A DNA stretch of 64,000 nt, from NCBI GenBank assembly GCA_947179485.1, contig OX359245.1, positions 44,503,067 through 44,567,066 of the forward strand. The letters run 5' to 3'. The stretch comes from Allacma fusca. Its lineage: Eukaryota > Arthropoda > Collembola > Symphypleona > Sminthuridae. Shown piece after piece: positions 36,942-49,567 of the stretch (position 1 is its first letter; each line of letters begins with the position of its first letter). A program made the position numbers and the translations under genes. The notes below the pieces were generated by a model. It was not told the origin of the DNA. It searched no databases and worked only from the letters and a program-made list of their open reading frames with translations.

Positions 36942-37085
36942 CAGGTGTGGATTTACGGATTGGCCCACCCTAGCCCTGCCAGGGTAAAAAGAATTGACGA
37001 AGGCCACCCGATTGCAGGCGGAAAGGCCCATAAATCTACTTTGACGCTTATTGTTAGGGTCTGAAAACAATAAAATATTTGGTAT
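36942..37085 (-). mobile_element. Degenerate inverted copy of the CAGGGGTGGATT MITE
   Basis: Reads CAGGTGTGGATTTACGG, then GGCCCACCCTAGCCCTGCC, the reverse complement of the right part of the family. The far end (AGGGTCTGAAAACAATAAAA) is poorly kept, so that limit is approximate. Confidence 0.6.
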
Positions 37086-38880
37086 TTAAAACACTTTGCA
37101 TATAATGGATAAAAAGTACACGGAAATAAAAGTTACCGTATTACGAGTACAAGTTAAAAATACAAATAAGTGAAATAGCTAAATTCTAAGTAAGTATACA
37201 GTCACTGGGAGAGAAATAATAATACTGGGAAAGATTTGCCAAGAATTGTAATAAATGTATATTAACTGTATGGTGTGGATTCCAAAATCAAGGTAATTTA
37301 CAATCATTTGAGAATACTTACACGTTTGAAAATTACAATTTAAAATGTAAACAACACAGGTAGACAAACGAATTCAAATGCATGGTTCAACGTTAATGTT
37401 TTTGTTGGGGTCTGTCGCATATGCTGAAGCCACTTCAGATGAAAATGTAATAAAGTTTTACCCAATCATAGCCATGAGAAAGACATATATAGCAGGTAAT
37501 TACATTAAAATGTACGAACACCATAAATGATTTGGTTGAAATAGAGCAACGAAATGTATATTTTCCCATTGATTCCCGCAAAGTTAAAACGAGATGCAGC
37601 TGCATACGTCAAACCCTTTTTAAGAATATTTGTTATTATGGTAGTCAGAACCTCCTAATGTAGACAAGATGTGGACCTGAAATACGCAGATTGCCTGAAA
37701 GTCTAATAATTAGTCCCATATTATTATCATAACCCAAAAAATTTCAACAATAAATTATTTATACAATACAGCTAAATGCTATTCAAAGATTGCTATTTAC
37801 TCACCCGAAAACTTCTTTTCAAAAGTGCAATGATTGATACCATGCTGGCATATGGAGAAGCCCTTAAATAAATTAGAGCATCCAAGCTAGTGCTCCAGAA
37901 AGATGGCCGCGACTCTTTAATATTTCAGATTCGTTGCCAGCGCCCTCTGGAAATTCGCAGCTATGTACGGGTCCAAGGCAAACCAATCTAAGACCTTCTT
38001 TATAGTTATCAGGGAAATATATAGTTTATAAAACATATTTTTTATTAATGTGCACATTCGAAAAAAAATAGTACAATATTTACTACACTACTAGATATAT
38101 TTAATATAAAATATTATTAATCATTGAAAAGGCGTTACTTCTCAGATTAATAGTACGAATCTATTCGAATCTTATACTGTTCCAATCTGATTTTACAGGA
38201 GACCAATGAGACTTAACTGCGGTTGCTACTGATCCCTGAGCGTGATTGGCCATTAGAAGTATCTACTTATCTACATTGGATTCAAATACCCTTTATACAC
38301 TTTGACGGAACCAAAGCAACCTCATTGGTTTTAAAGAAATGGACAATTTGAAAATTCATTTGTACAAAGTTGGAATTATTCCACACAAAAATCTGACAAA
38401 TTTGAAGCCCAAAAGAAATTTTGTAGAAACATAGAGGATTTCAAAAGGTAACGCGAGACTTGACATTTTTCGAATGACGCTTTTTGCAGTCAATAGTCAA
38501 TTTGCACTATTTAATTCGCAAGTTATGTTGTCACCAAAACTTGAGAAACACATACATATATGTACGTATGTACGTATGTCTTTGTAAAAGTAGTTGGTTG
38601 TTTGGGGTGTCATTACACCTTCTGGAAGGACACAGTTACAGAATTTTTATTTCTGTAGATACACAATTTGTAGAATTTAAAGTAAAATTCGTTACTGTTA
38701 TAGTATAATTATAACACTGGGGCTTAAAGACATGAACTAAAAATCCTATTTACAACTTACGTATTACTGTATAATAGATGAAAACGAAAAATGTTTGCAA
38801 CTACGAAATAATTAGAATCAAAACTAAAATCTAATCCCGTCCATTATAATATGTTCCCTTCCCACATTCAACGCTTCAAC
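37086..38880. other. Intergenic, no gene seen
   Basis: Only short chance frames; no motif recognised. Confidence 0.5.
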
Positions 38881-40107
38881 CAATCATGGGCACCTTGCCC
38901 TGGTAAAGGCCTTGGAATAAGGCAAAAAGGAAGGGAGGCGTTCAAAAACGGCTACAATAAAGGCAAGGAAGAAGGAAGGCTTAAAAATACATAAACGAAC
39001 AAAGAAATTCAATCGAAAGGCTTGAAAATTTTGGTGCTAAAGGCAAGGTTATAGGAAGGCTCAATTTATGCTAAGGATTAAGGTAAGGCTGCTCTAAAAT
39101 TGCATTGCAAGTGCATCTGATGGCTAGAAATCGAGATAAATGATTGGCATACTTTCCATACATATTTTCAAAACATAACATTGAAAATAGGACGTTAGCA
39201 AAGCATTAAAACGATACTTTGCGAGACTCATTTTTAGGGCGGCGTAATAAAATAAGAGGGCTCTTATAAAATAGTGTTGCCCGTGCCCGTGTGTCTATAT
39301 GTCCTCCAGTTTTCCGCCGAAACTACTTGACCGATTTCATCAAAATAATTTTAACATTGTTTAGGACGAAAACTCGCATGAGTTCGTTATTGATTGAAAT
39401 CGGTCAGCGTATCGTGAGTAAAGCTAATCAAATCTGTAGACACTTCTCTTACTTTTCCTCCGAAACTGATCGACCGAATTTGTTCAAAAATTTTGTAAGC
39501 ATTATTTTGGTCTCACTTCTTAAGATTAATTTATTATAAGTTGAAAGTTCACGTGTTCTTGCGTAAAAAATAAAAAGGAAGAAAATCTTTGATTTCTCTT
39601 GAACTGTTCCGCCGATTGTGTTCCACTACCTTTCCAGAATATTATTGAAAGTTTTTTTAAAATTTGTAAAAGAATTTTTTTTTAAATAAATCGTAAAGCA
39701 ATAAAGGGAATAAGGAGAAGCCGCCCTACGCGACAGCATAAAATAATGGTGGAACGATGGCTTTTTAAATAAATTTGAATTGTTTTAATTGGTATACAGG
39801 ATAACACTGATTGACGTCCATGTCAAACACGTTCAATACATAATTGCATCATACTGCAAACTAACCTAGGCCCAACCACATGTTACAGGCACCCAATACT
39901 ATTTTTCAACGAAAAGGGCATTTAAGGTTAGACAAGGCATTTTGAAATGATACAAAAAGACAAGGAAGGCACAAATATTTACTTATTTTTAGGATAAGGG
40001 GAAACTTTGAAATATGATCCCGGAAAGGCGATAAGGAAGGTGTAATAAAATTGTATTTAAGTTTCGTGTCAATGTTAAAGGCAAGGAAAACCAATTGCCC
40101 ATGACAG
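38881..40107. mobile_element. hAT-like non-autonomous element, 1.2 kb, perfect 8-bp TSD
   Basis: Flanked by GCTTCAAC at 38873-38880 and 40108-40115. The left end CAATCATGGGC pairs with the right end complement CTGTCATGGGC (9 of 11). Both ends are rich in AAGGCAAGGAAGG-type repeats. The interior (about 39280-39700) holds three degraded copies of a TCCGCCGAAACT..TTGACCGATTT motif. No transposase ORF is present. The length and the ATGGGCAC terminus resemble the element at 49568. Confidence 0.85.
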
Positions 40108-40115
40108 GCTTCAAC

Positions 40116-40600
40116 CACAAAGAAATTCCCAGCTAAAAACACAGAAGTATGTGAATTATTAAAGTATTTTCGTATCTTTTAAAAATAAATATCATTAAAT
40201 TTATTCCCCTGAGAATGTTGACTGGTTGTTCATTGGATAAATTAAATTCATGATTTGCATTTGTACTGAAATTATAGTCAGGTTCTACAATTTCTTAAAT
40301 TATATACCTACATACATTTCACGGTGAACTACCTAGGGGTGAACTAAACATTGTACATACTAAAATTGTATGTTATTCTCATCCTTCATTGCAATGTATG
40401 TATTCACGCCCGGCATCCCAGGTCTGCCCTCAAGAACAAAGAAATCCTCTCCTGAAATACAGGGAAGTGTACGTAATTAAAGTTGCAGATTTTAAAGATA
40501 CACTTCATTACAACTTTTATCCTCCTGAGAAATTTGGGTCGCTGTTCTTAGATAAATTACATTAGCACTGAAGAAATAAAAGTTGAGTGCAAATATTCAA
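40116..40600. repeat. Diverged direct duplication, about 150-bp units
   Basis: 40116-40260 and 40437-40590 share ACAAAGAAAT, AATTAAAGT, a TCCTGAGAA-like block and TGTTC..TGGATAAATTA-like blocks in the same order. Identity is modest. Confidence 0.5.
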
Positions 40601-41116
40601 ATTAATTATGATACAATTTCTTATTCTGAGTACAATATATTTAACAACACATACTGACGATATTTACGTATAGGTAGTTGAGTATTAACGATCGTGAAAG
40701 TTTGCAGCATTTTCCAAATTCGCCCCATTATTGCAGATCCAGGAATTTTTACGGGACATTTCAGGTTACAGTTTTTGAGTATACTCCCGAAAGCGATTGC
40801 TTACAAATTCAGCATGTAATAAATTATATTCCGAGGCGTACGAACACAAGTACATAATACAAAGTGAATTTTTTAATTCTTTACATTTTTCTATCAACTA
40901 ATAGTATTATACACGTCGCATTTTTATGCCTCCGCCATTATTGTTATATGAGAATCAAGGATTGCAGATTCATGAACAAAGTGAGCAACACATTTAATTA
41001 TTATATAATTATCGGAATTATATCCTGGAGGGCTTGTCCCATTGGAAAGAAATTATAAGGACACTGGAATAAAGCCCATGCAAAAAAAAACAATTTTTTT
41101 CTGGAACGTTTTCAAA

Positions 41117-42732
41117 ATGGGGAACTTATCCAAGGCTTTAAAGGAGAATACTCTTTCTCATGTTCTACTTGCCACCACTTTCTTCGCCACGGGATTCATT
41201 GTGAATATTATCCAGGCTCTACTGACTGTCCTTATAAAACCATGGGGAGCAGATTTGTTCCGGAGGATGAATTATTATGCAACTTATTGGATGAACAGCC
41301 GTGAGTGATTATTGCGTTTTTATGCAAATATGGTTCTGCATAACTTCTATAATGAAGTTGTTCAATTTCTGCTTTTTTCCCCAGAGGTTTTAACTTTTAA
41401 CATTTAATGATGTTAATATAACATGAGATTTTATTGAAAATTTTTATGCCCGAATAGAACTGGTATTCATCGTGGAATGGTGGTCAGGCTCACGTGCCAT
41501 CCTATTCACAGAACCACAAAATGTGAAGAAATATTTGGGGAAGGAGCCTGCCTTACTCTTATTGAATCACACCTATGAGATCGATTGGCTCATGGGCTGG
41601 GTTATCTGTGACCGGTGTCAAATCCTTGGGAATGCCAAAGTATACCTCAAGAAGATCCTCCAATATGCACCGGTATTGGGGTGGAGTTGGAAGATGCAAG
41701 AAAGCGTTTTCTTGGAGCGGAATTGGGAGAAGGATCAGATGATTCTTGGAAGGCAATTGACTAAATTTACAGAGTATCCTGACCCTTATTGGGTAAACAG
41801 TTGTTGATTTGCTCTCTCGCTATAAAACGACACGCTTCCAATAGAAATATCTTGAGCATATTTTAAGGTTTCTACTTTATCGTTCCCTTTCAGATCACCC
41901 TATTCCCTGAAGGGACCAGGTTCTCCGAGGAGAAGCACCGGATATCCATGGAGGTTGCCCGATCGAAAGGGATCCCAGAATTGAAGCATCTCCTACTTCC
42001 AAGGACGAGAGGATTCATAGCATCGATTCCTCCCTTGAGGAAAGCCATCCCAGCAGTGTACGATGTGGTAGTTGCCTTCAACCCCAACAAGATAGGAAAT
42101 GACCCAACTATCGTCAACTTGCTCAACGGTCGTCCAGTGACTAGTAAGTTACTCCTCCGACGGATTCCCATGAGCGAAATCCCTGAAGATGAGACCGAGG
42201 CTGGGGAATGGTTACATGAACAATATCGTCAGAAGGACAAACTTCTGGATAATTTTTTCCGGACGGGAGAGTTCAATCCATCGGATAATAAACTCCCGGA
42301 ATATGATAAATTCGAGTATATCGAACTGCCTCGGCGTTACTACTCCTTGATTAATATGACCTTCTGGTTCTTAATCACATGTGGATCTCTGGGCTATTAT
42401 TTCATGGGAAGGGTCTTCTCTGGGGAATGGACGCTCATCTCTGTTGTCTTTCTTTTTGTTGCTCTTGGTAAGGGAACTATGAGACATTCAATAATTATTT
42501 TTATTAGCACTGTAGAAAGGCTACTGGACTTAATTTTTTTTTTACATTACGTTTGATATTAATGCGTAAGAATAATAATTATTGTCCGTGTGCTAATACC
42601 TGAGACCTGATTATGAGTGTCATCTGACTGACAAATATTCCTTTTGGGTTTCTTCCAGCGTATATTGGTATGGACAGGCTCATCAATCTAAGCAAGACGA
42701 GTAAAGGCTCAAACTACGGTAAGAAAGACTGA
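41117..42732 (+). CDS. 1-acyl-sn-glycerol-3-phosphate acyltransferase (AGPAT3/4-like), copy 1
   Basis: Four exons join in phase: 41117-41300, 41458-41792, 41894-42467, 42659-42732, about 388 aa. It acylates lysophosphatidic acid to phosphatidic acid at the ER membrane. An N-terminal membrane segment (VLLATTFFATGFIVNIIQAL) precedes VEWWSGSR. The acyltransferase motifs are NHTYEID (NHx4D), VFLERNWEKD, ITLFPEGTRF and IPAVYDV. A C-terminal membrane pair starts at LINMTFWFLITCGSLGYYF, and the protein ends KGSNYGKKD. An in-frame ATG at 41042 would add 25 residues. The MGNLSKAL start is preferred because it aligns with copy 2. Unlike copy 2 it lacks a canonical KKxx C-terminus. A hAT-like element begins 68 bp after the stop codon. 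Confidence 0.93.
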
Positions 42733-42800
42733 GAGGTAACAGATTGACACCCATAAAATGGAGAAAGGGGCAAACTTGAACATTAATGTTTGATTCGTTA

Positions 42801-44481
42801 CAGAGCTGCTTGCAGGTATCAGGTAGTACCTGAAAAATACCCGTCGGGTCGGGTTCGGGTCGGGTTCGGGTTAACTAAAATTAAGTACCTGAATATCGGG
42901 TCGAGTGCGGGTAGGTGTAAGATCCGCACCTGAAAATTCAGGTCGGGTTGCCGTCAAGTTCGGGTAAAATAAAATACCTGAACATTTTATCGGGTTCAAG
43001 TTCGGGTCACAGTATTTGAATTACCTGAACCCGAACTTGACATTTCAGGTAATTTGCAGGTATTTATTTCCGCCAAATGAAATCAAATTTCACGTGAATA
43101 AAACCTTCCATTCTGCATGCAATATTTATAAGAGCACTTGGTTTGGGAAAAACAGTGAATACCGCAGTGTTTAGCAAACCGTCAACCAGGCTTGTGCAGT
43201 GATTATCGATGAGAGATAAAGTGCAATGATTTTTTATTTAACAATTATTAGAAGTAAGTCATAATTTCGATTTAATTAGCATGAGCTTTAAGTGTGCTTG
43301 AATTGAAACTGTAAGATTTTAATATAAGTGAAGAAGTAGCCGAAATCAACGAAGAATTAAATAACAGTGAAGATGACTCAAAAGAAGGCCATAAGCCAGA
43401 GAAAAAATCAATAGCATACAGCCATTTTACTTACTGTGGTGAGACTCATAAATACACTTGTAAATATTAGTTCATTTACTCATAAACTTCTAAAACAAAG
43501 CTGACCGCATATCCTACATATGTATTTGTTTATAAGTAGATAAAATTGTAGGTTATGCTAAAAAATTTTAATATTTTGTAGTCACTTGTACGTAGAGACA
43601 ATTTCGAGGAAAAAATATATGTCGTAAGTCAGATTTTAAAAAGCACATCTCATATCGTAACCCATGCTTTTTAATTGAGGTATCCATTAAAAATGGTACT
43701 TTTTAGAATTTAGCTGACGAAATGTATATGTTCGAACCTTTGATATTTCAAAATGCTGAATAAACCCCCTTCTAGAGTTTCTTGAACATATGTTTTTTTA
43801 CTTGTATTAACTTGCTGCAGTGCAAACGATTTCAATTTTATTTGCATTGACTCCAGTAAGTCTGGATTTCCTCCGAAATAACGTGTTGTCGTGCAAAGTT
43901 AAAAGTTGATTCAACAGAATCGGTGTGTAAAATTGTCTAAAATTATCCGTACACAAAATCTTCGAAATTAGAGAGGATCTTAAAGAATATTACTCTGTAG
44001 TTCAATTCCGACAAAGATGCAAATAGGTACATAGTAGGTATAGGGACAAATCTCCGGAGTGATGTATGCAGGTTGTAGGTAGGGTCAAATCTCAGGAGTG
44101 ATCTGTGAATGTAGGCTAAACTGTGGGCTCTACGAAAGAATCTAAAAATATGTAGAATAAAATTTAAGGTTGCCAAATATTTTGCCCAGCTTAGACTAAC
44201 AATATGATTAACATTAAATCATTAGGTGAAATACCTGAAAGTCAAGTGCGGGTTCAGGTTCGGGTCAGGTTCGGGTCGGGTTTACATCGGATCCGAACTT
44301 CAGGTAATTTTTCAGGTACGGGTATCCTAGAAATACCCGACGAAAAATACCTGACAAGTAAAGTATTGGCTCGGATCCGACTGAGCAAGTTCGGGTCGAA
44401 GCAAATTGTTTACCTGAAATTTCAGGTGCGGGTCGGGTTCAGGTGCGGATCCTGATTTTTTGGTACCTGAGAGCAGCTCTG
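42801..44481. mobile_element. hAT-like element, 1.68 kb, perfect 8-bp TSD, decayed coding remnant
   Basis: Flanked by ATTCGTTA at 42793-42800 and 44482-44489. The termini CAGAGCTGCTTGCAGGTA and complement CAGAGCTGCTCTCAGGTA agree at 16 of 18. Next to both ends are long GGGTCGGGTTCGGG / TACCTGAA arrays. The middle kilobase has another composition and contains a BED-finger-like fragment, so it is probably a decayed hAT derivative rather than a simple MITE. Confidence 0.88.
43327..43470 (+). pseudogene. BED-zinc-finger-like fragment of a hAT transposase
   Basis: An open stretch rich in Glu/Asp/Lys runs into SIAYSHFTYCGETHKYTCKY and stops at TAG. BED fingers start with an aromatic YF/HF block and then a CxxC; here the stop falls where the second Cys would be expected. 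Very short, so tentative. Confidence 0.35.
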
Positions 44482-44489
44482 ATTCGTTA

Positions 44490-47400
44490 TAACTTCTAAC
44501 ATGAGGCTCAAACATATACCGAGGTATAAACCCCGGGTTTATAATAATTAATTTAACATAGGGGCAAAATACATAGTCCACATCTTGTATGACTATACTT
44601 GTATATGTACATAGTTCAATTTTATGAAGCAAAATTAAATTTGTGGCTACTAAAAATTAATCTGGGGGATAACCTACGATTGTCTACTTCAATATTTAAT
44701 CGCGCTTACAAAAGATGCAATACGCAGGATAGATTCTGTATGGATTTTCGATATTAAGAGGAGCATATGTGTTTATATACAGTATATGTTCGCTAGATTT
44801 AAAGGTGGACCCCTGTAGTAAGGCGCTTTAATTATCAATATTAACAGTTTGCTTCACATGGTCAGAGAAATGGACATTTAAAAGGTTCAGGGGAAATTTC
44901 GATTCTACTATATTTAGTAAAGGCTCTTATCAGGTAGAGGTAGTCTCTGATAGTAAGTTGGACATTTTGCTGACTGCCAACAGTGTGTTTCCTTACTGTA
45001 TGTACGTAATACTGTTCAAAATACAGGTTTAGAAGACATGTAGTAGAATGATGGAATAATTATTAGAATCCCCTGGAACTCTAACAATAGCGGAAATCCA
45101 AGTCATTCTATCATTGTTTGAAATGCCTTCACAGACATTATACTAAAACAGCAAAATTCAAGGTTGTTAAAATGAAAGGAAAAATTCAAGTCTCATTCAC
45201 ATCAGAGGTAACTATTTTGGAGCAGTACTATAATTATATACTCCATAAACATACTTATAAAATGAAACAAATGTTACATGTAGAACGTATACATAGAATG
45301 AACCTTGGTGTTTAATGAAGGAATGATGATGGAATGAACTCATGCTCAATTTCGTTTCTTAAATTTTTTCTACAGAGATGAACTTTTGTTTCCACTTTAA
45401 GTAACAATATATAATTACTTGTATCATCTACTTTTGTATAATTATATAGATACTTAATTACAAGTATTAACTCAATCCTTCTTTTAGCTCATCCTTCCAC
45501 ATGTTATCCTTAAATGTTAATGTACGGGAAAAGGTCAAGACCACCGATTTTTAAACTACATTGCATAATTAAGTCTATAGTCTATAGGCAATAGGGGTAT
45601 ACTTCCCAATAGCATGTAAAAGGTGATGGTTATTTTGCTTTACCATTTTTAAGTAAAGCCTAATGTTACATATAGGACTGGCGTGCTTGCCTATTTACAG
45701 ATACCATCAATAAGTTATTTCAAATATGACAGTATACCATATATTTTTTAACCAGTGGTTATCCTGACAAACTGACCTACCCCAAAAGAGAGTTAACATT
45801 TACAATTGTAACAGAGATTTAAATTGAGCCAATGCTCTTGAACGTTTTTAATTTAATATGACCCCACTTTCACAAATGACAAGCGCACATTTTAAACTAT
45901 TATGAGCTTTTGTCAATTTCTTACTACTGGGCTCAATATCATGCATCACATATTAGTGACCTCAATATAATTACACTTAAAATTTTCAGCATATGCGTAT
46001 GTAATTATAAAGGGCACCATGCCAATATCCCTATTAAAGCTGTCTTAAAAAAATGTCTGTATTTTTGAAGACCATTAATGTGGGAAACTGCAGACACGCT
46101 TGAGAAAAATCCACGTTTTTTTGTAATACATTTTTTTACAATGTAAAACAATTTCTAACGCGCATTCATGACAACGTTGGCTCTTAATAATTATTATTGT
46201 TACATTTTCTGTTTTCAATACGGTGGGTTGTAAGACGTAATTGATTGTGAGCAGCTCTTATTCATTAAAATATTCCGAAAATTCCCAATTTTTAAACGAA
46301 CAATCAATAATAAATTACAAGTTATTCAACAGCCTAGGATGGTCACAATTATGGAAAAATATCCAAGAGGTCCAACGGAGGCTTGTTTAACCTTAAGAGG
46401 CCTTCACCTTTTAAATTTTAAACTCTATCAATTGAACACTGTCAAATATGGAACGTTTATTATTTTTCTCAAAGTGCCCCATTCAGCGTTACTTTGCTTG
46501 AGATTGAGACGTTGAGGTTGAGAGTTAGATGCTAACTACTGCAATGTCAAATAATCTCATACAATCAATTATGCAAGTTTAAGATGATTACAAACAGAGC
46601 TACTAGCATTTATCATCCTTCATATTATCTCTGGCTATACATGGTGCATGTGACAACTGAAGATTCTCAAGTTCATGGAACCTTTTTTTCTTGCCTTTCC
46701 TTTAATTTGTATTTGTAGCCCGTATACAAAGACTTCCCAAACTACTCTGTATTTATGTATTACTATTTCTGCGAAATTACTTCCATTCACATTACTACTC
46801 CATCCCAAGTTTTTGATAACAGCATGGTTGACAGTGGACTGTACAGAAATAGAAAGGTCGTATGATAGCCCAGGGCCAATTGTAAGGGCATACGGTAAGT
46901 TTTGACAAAAAAAACGTCGACAAAGCTACGTATATGCAATTTCAGGGTTTACATTTGGGAATAATCTTATGTATGTATTTGCTTGTATGATTTGAGCAGG
47001 TGAAACTCTAATCCAGACGATATCTAATAGCTAATTTAAGCACTGAAGAAGGCTATGGGTATTTGTGACTAGCATCTGCTAGTAAGTGCCTCGTATGTAT
47101 TTGTCATCGCTGGACTCGAGAAAGGAAACATCCCAAGTCCCCATTCCAATATGTATGTACATTCACTGTCGCATCCACAATCAGCAAAATCCTCACACCA
47201 CGATGCAGAACTCCAATGAGTGAAGCCCACACCGGACTCGTCACACGTTAGGAACATGAACAAGTAAATACCTAAGGATCATAGCTGGGCTGCCCCTCGT
47301 CATGAAATATTTGAACCGTGAACCACACCAAACAAGCCAGATTAAATCAGATAAACAAATACGTCAAATATTAAAAAGCGAGAAGGTTTATCACCAACAT

Positions 47401-48370
47401 CAATTGTTGACTAATCCCCTTTCAAGTTACTTAATTGGCTTTGTCAGTTCCAAAACAAATGAGCGCATCAAATATTCACAAGAGTTCCAGTTATTCAGGT
47501 AAGAGACAATACTGTTAGTTCGAGACGTATTTAAACACATACAGTTTTTATTCAGCGGAAAATAAAATTATTTGCTCTCAAAATTTATAAATTTTAATCA
47601 AAAGTGTTTCGGCGTAGAAAGCATTATATTCTTCAAGGTATTCTCCTCTATAGAAGTACCCCTAAATGAAGCCAGTCACATTCATTTTATATGTATGTCC
47701 TCTTGGAACGAGAAAAAAGGTAGCAAACGAAAGCATTTTTGTATATTTTGTACTCGAGAGAAAATCCTCATATAAAGGGATATTTTATAAAGAAGTGAAA
47801 GCGCACTTTCTCAATTTGTAAGGGCACTTCTAAAAGAGTCAAAAATTTGACATATAGACACATATGTCTCTGTAGGAAGAAAATTAGTGTCGTGGCTACT
47901 ACCCAATTATTTTTATACCTCGTAAGGGGATCTTTTGTAAACAGAACATCCTATAATTATACAAAATAACTTATGCTTATACATAAGTTATTTTCTGTGT
48001 AGTCAATTTTACAACTCCAAAATTACGTACTATCCAAACGAATCTTCATATTCATCATAGTAGTATTTTTTGGGAATTTTTAAGGATCCTAAGATGCCTA
48101 ATTGGTTTCACGCACGCGCTGTTCTTGGCAGATTGTTGGAACATGGGAATATTATATATTTAGAATATAATTTAAATATACTCATTTGGTCACATTATGC
48201 AGGGATTTGGGTATTTTTTGACCAATCTGCCAAACTTCAGGACATCTTGGTTTGCCCTGTAGTGTATTACAAACCATTCAAGGTCTGAAATTAATTTTAA
48301 AATAAATAGGAGCAAGTTTCACTCATACTTTGATCTGTCCTATTTTTATTTTAAATATGCTCCTATTATT
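44490..48370. other. Spacer between the AGPAT copies, no gene seen
   Basis: A+T-rich. A perfect hairpin (AAAATAACTTATG at 47963-47975 and its complement at 47982-47994) is present. Short frames lack motifs. Confidence 0.5.
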
Positions 48371-48378
48371 ATTTAGAT

Positions 48379-48922
48379 CAGGGGTGGATTAATAAAATAA
48401 TTTATACCCTGGCTAGGGATGCCAATGATCTGGCCCGGACCATTTATAATGTTCCGTTATTGGTCTAGTCCGGTATGGTATGCAATTGGTCCATTATCCG
48501 GACCAGATCAGACCAGACCAAAGGACCATGGTCCTAACCTTTCGCAAAATGAAACATTTATGGATTTGCAAAATCCCATGTAACGTTTAAAATGGTCATT
48601 TTTAGGGTTGAAAACAAAATTTCACTTAATAAAATTTGAATATTTCATTACTCTTAATAGTTTTCTGGACCATGGTCTTTGGTCTGGTCTGGTCCGAAAA
48701 ACTGGGCCAGACCAATGGTCTGGTCTGACCTTTGGACCAGACCAGTTTCATAAATTGTGGATCAGACCAGACCATTGGCATCACTAACCCTGGCCCTAAG
48801 CCTCAAAATGGATTTGCACGCCAGCCAACCTTTCCACTTGCAATTTGAGGGCAACTAATAATGGATTAATATTTTGTTACCCTGACTGGGCCAGGGTAGG
48901 CCATCCCGTAAATCCACCCCTG
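48379..48922 (+). mobile_element. hAT-like MITE (CAGGGGTGGATT family) interrupted by a second element
   Basis: Termini CAGGGGTGGATTAATAAAAT and GTAAATCCACCCCTG; flanks ATTTAGAT (48371-48378) and ATTTAGAA (48923-48930) agree at 7 of 8. Removing the inserted element and one duplication leaves about 163 bp, close to the 167-bp copy at 36137. Confidence 0.9.
48414..48786. mobile_element. Nested hAT-like MITE, GACCAGACC-rich, 373 bp
   Basis: Inserted into the previous element with a perfect 8-bp duplication ACCCTGGC (48406-48413 and 48787-48794). Termini TAGGGATGCCAATGATCTGG and complement TAGTGATGCCAATGGTCTGG agree at 18 of 20. The interior is full of TGGTCTGGTC / GACCAGACC motifs, so the single strand can fold extensively. 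No ORF. Confidence 0.92.
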
Positions 48923-49567
48923 ATTTAGAAAATAAATTATACTTGGAAACGCCTGCCCAGTATGCCCAGAATTTTACATTTTTCATTTCAAACCACATTT
49001 CTGAAGCACTTTCAGGGGATTTTAGGATTAGAATGCCCGGGGTCCGGGTCACAGAATTTCCGCAAAACTTTGATTTTAAAATCCGAAAAAGGGATCTTCA
49101 TAAATTTTTCTTTTTTTCTTTCTCAAAACAGGCTTTCTCAACTTTCTCCCAACGTCCCCACCCAATCCCAAAATCATGCATTAATTGATCTTTATTTTTT
49201 TTTTGCTTTCTTAAAAACAGGGATTTCGAAATGAAAGACAAGGATTATTTTTTCGTTTTGTTTCTGTAAAACAAAGATCAAAATTTTGAAATTCTTAAAA
49301 TTTTTTTTTTAGAAAGAAGAGCTATTTTATTCCCTGAGCCAAGAGGGGCTTTCCCAGAAAAATTCTGACCCCTGGTCTTAATTTTGCTCTGGACATATGA
49401 CCGACAGGAATATCACACCTTCTGTGTGCTAGTGACGTTTGAAATGTGCCCATCTATGCAAAACACATCGAGTAACTTTGCAAATGGTCCCTTTTCCCGC
49501 CCTCGAATTTAAACTCATATGATTCATATTATATTGCGCACAAATAACAATACCTCATGCTCGGCAT

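Noticed and set aside
42840-42960. Telomere-like or satellite GGGTTC/GGGTCG repeats
   Set aside because: The arrays are bounded by transposon termini and a target duplication, so they belong to the hAT-like element and not to a telomere relic.
49013-49374. Possible further hAT-like MITE (CAGGGG ... CCCCTG)
   Set aside because: Only the six terminal bases match, and the flanking octamers AGCACTTT and GTCTTAAT do not agree.
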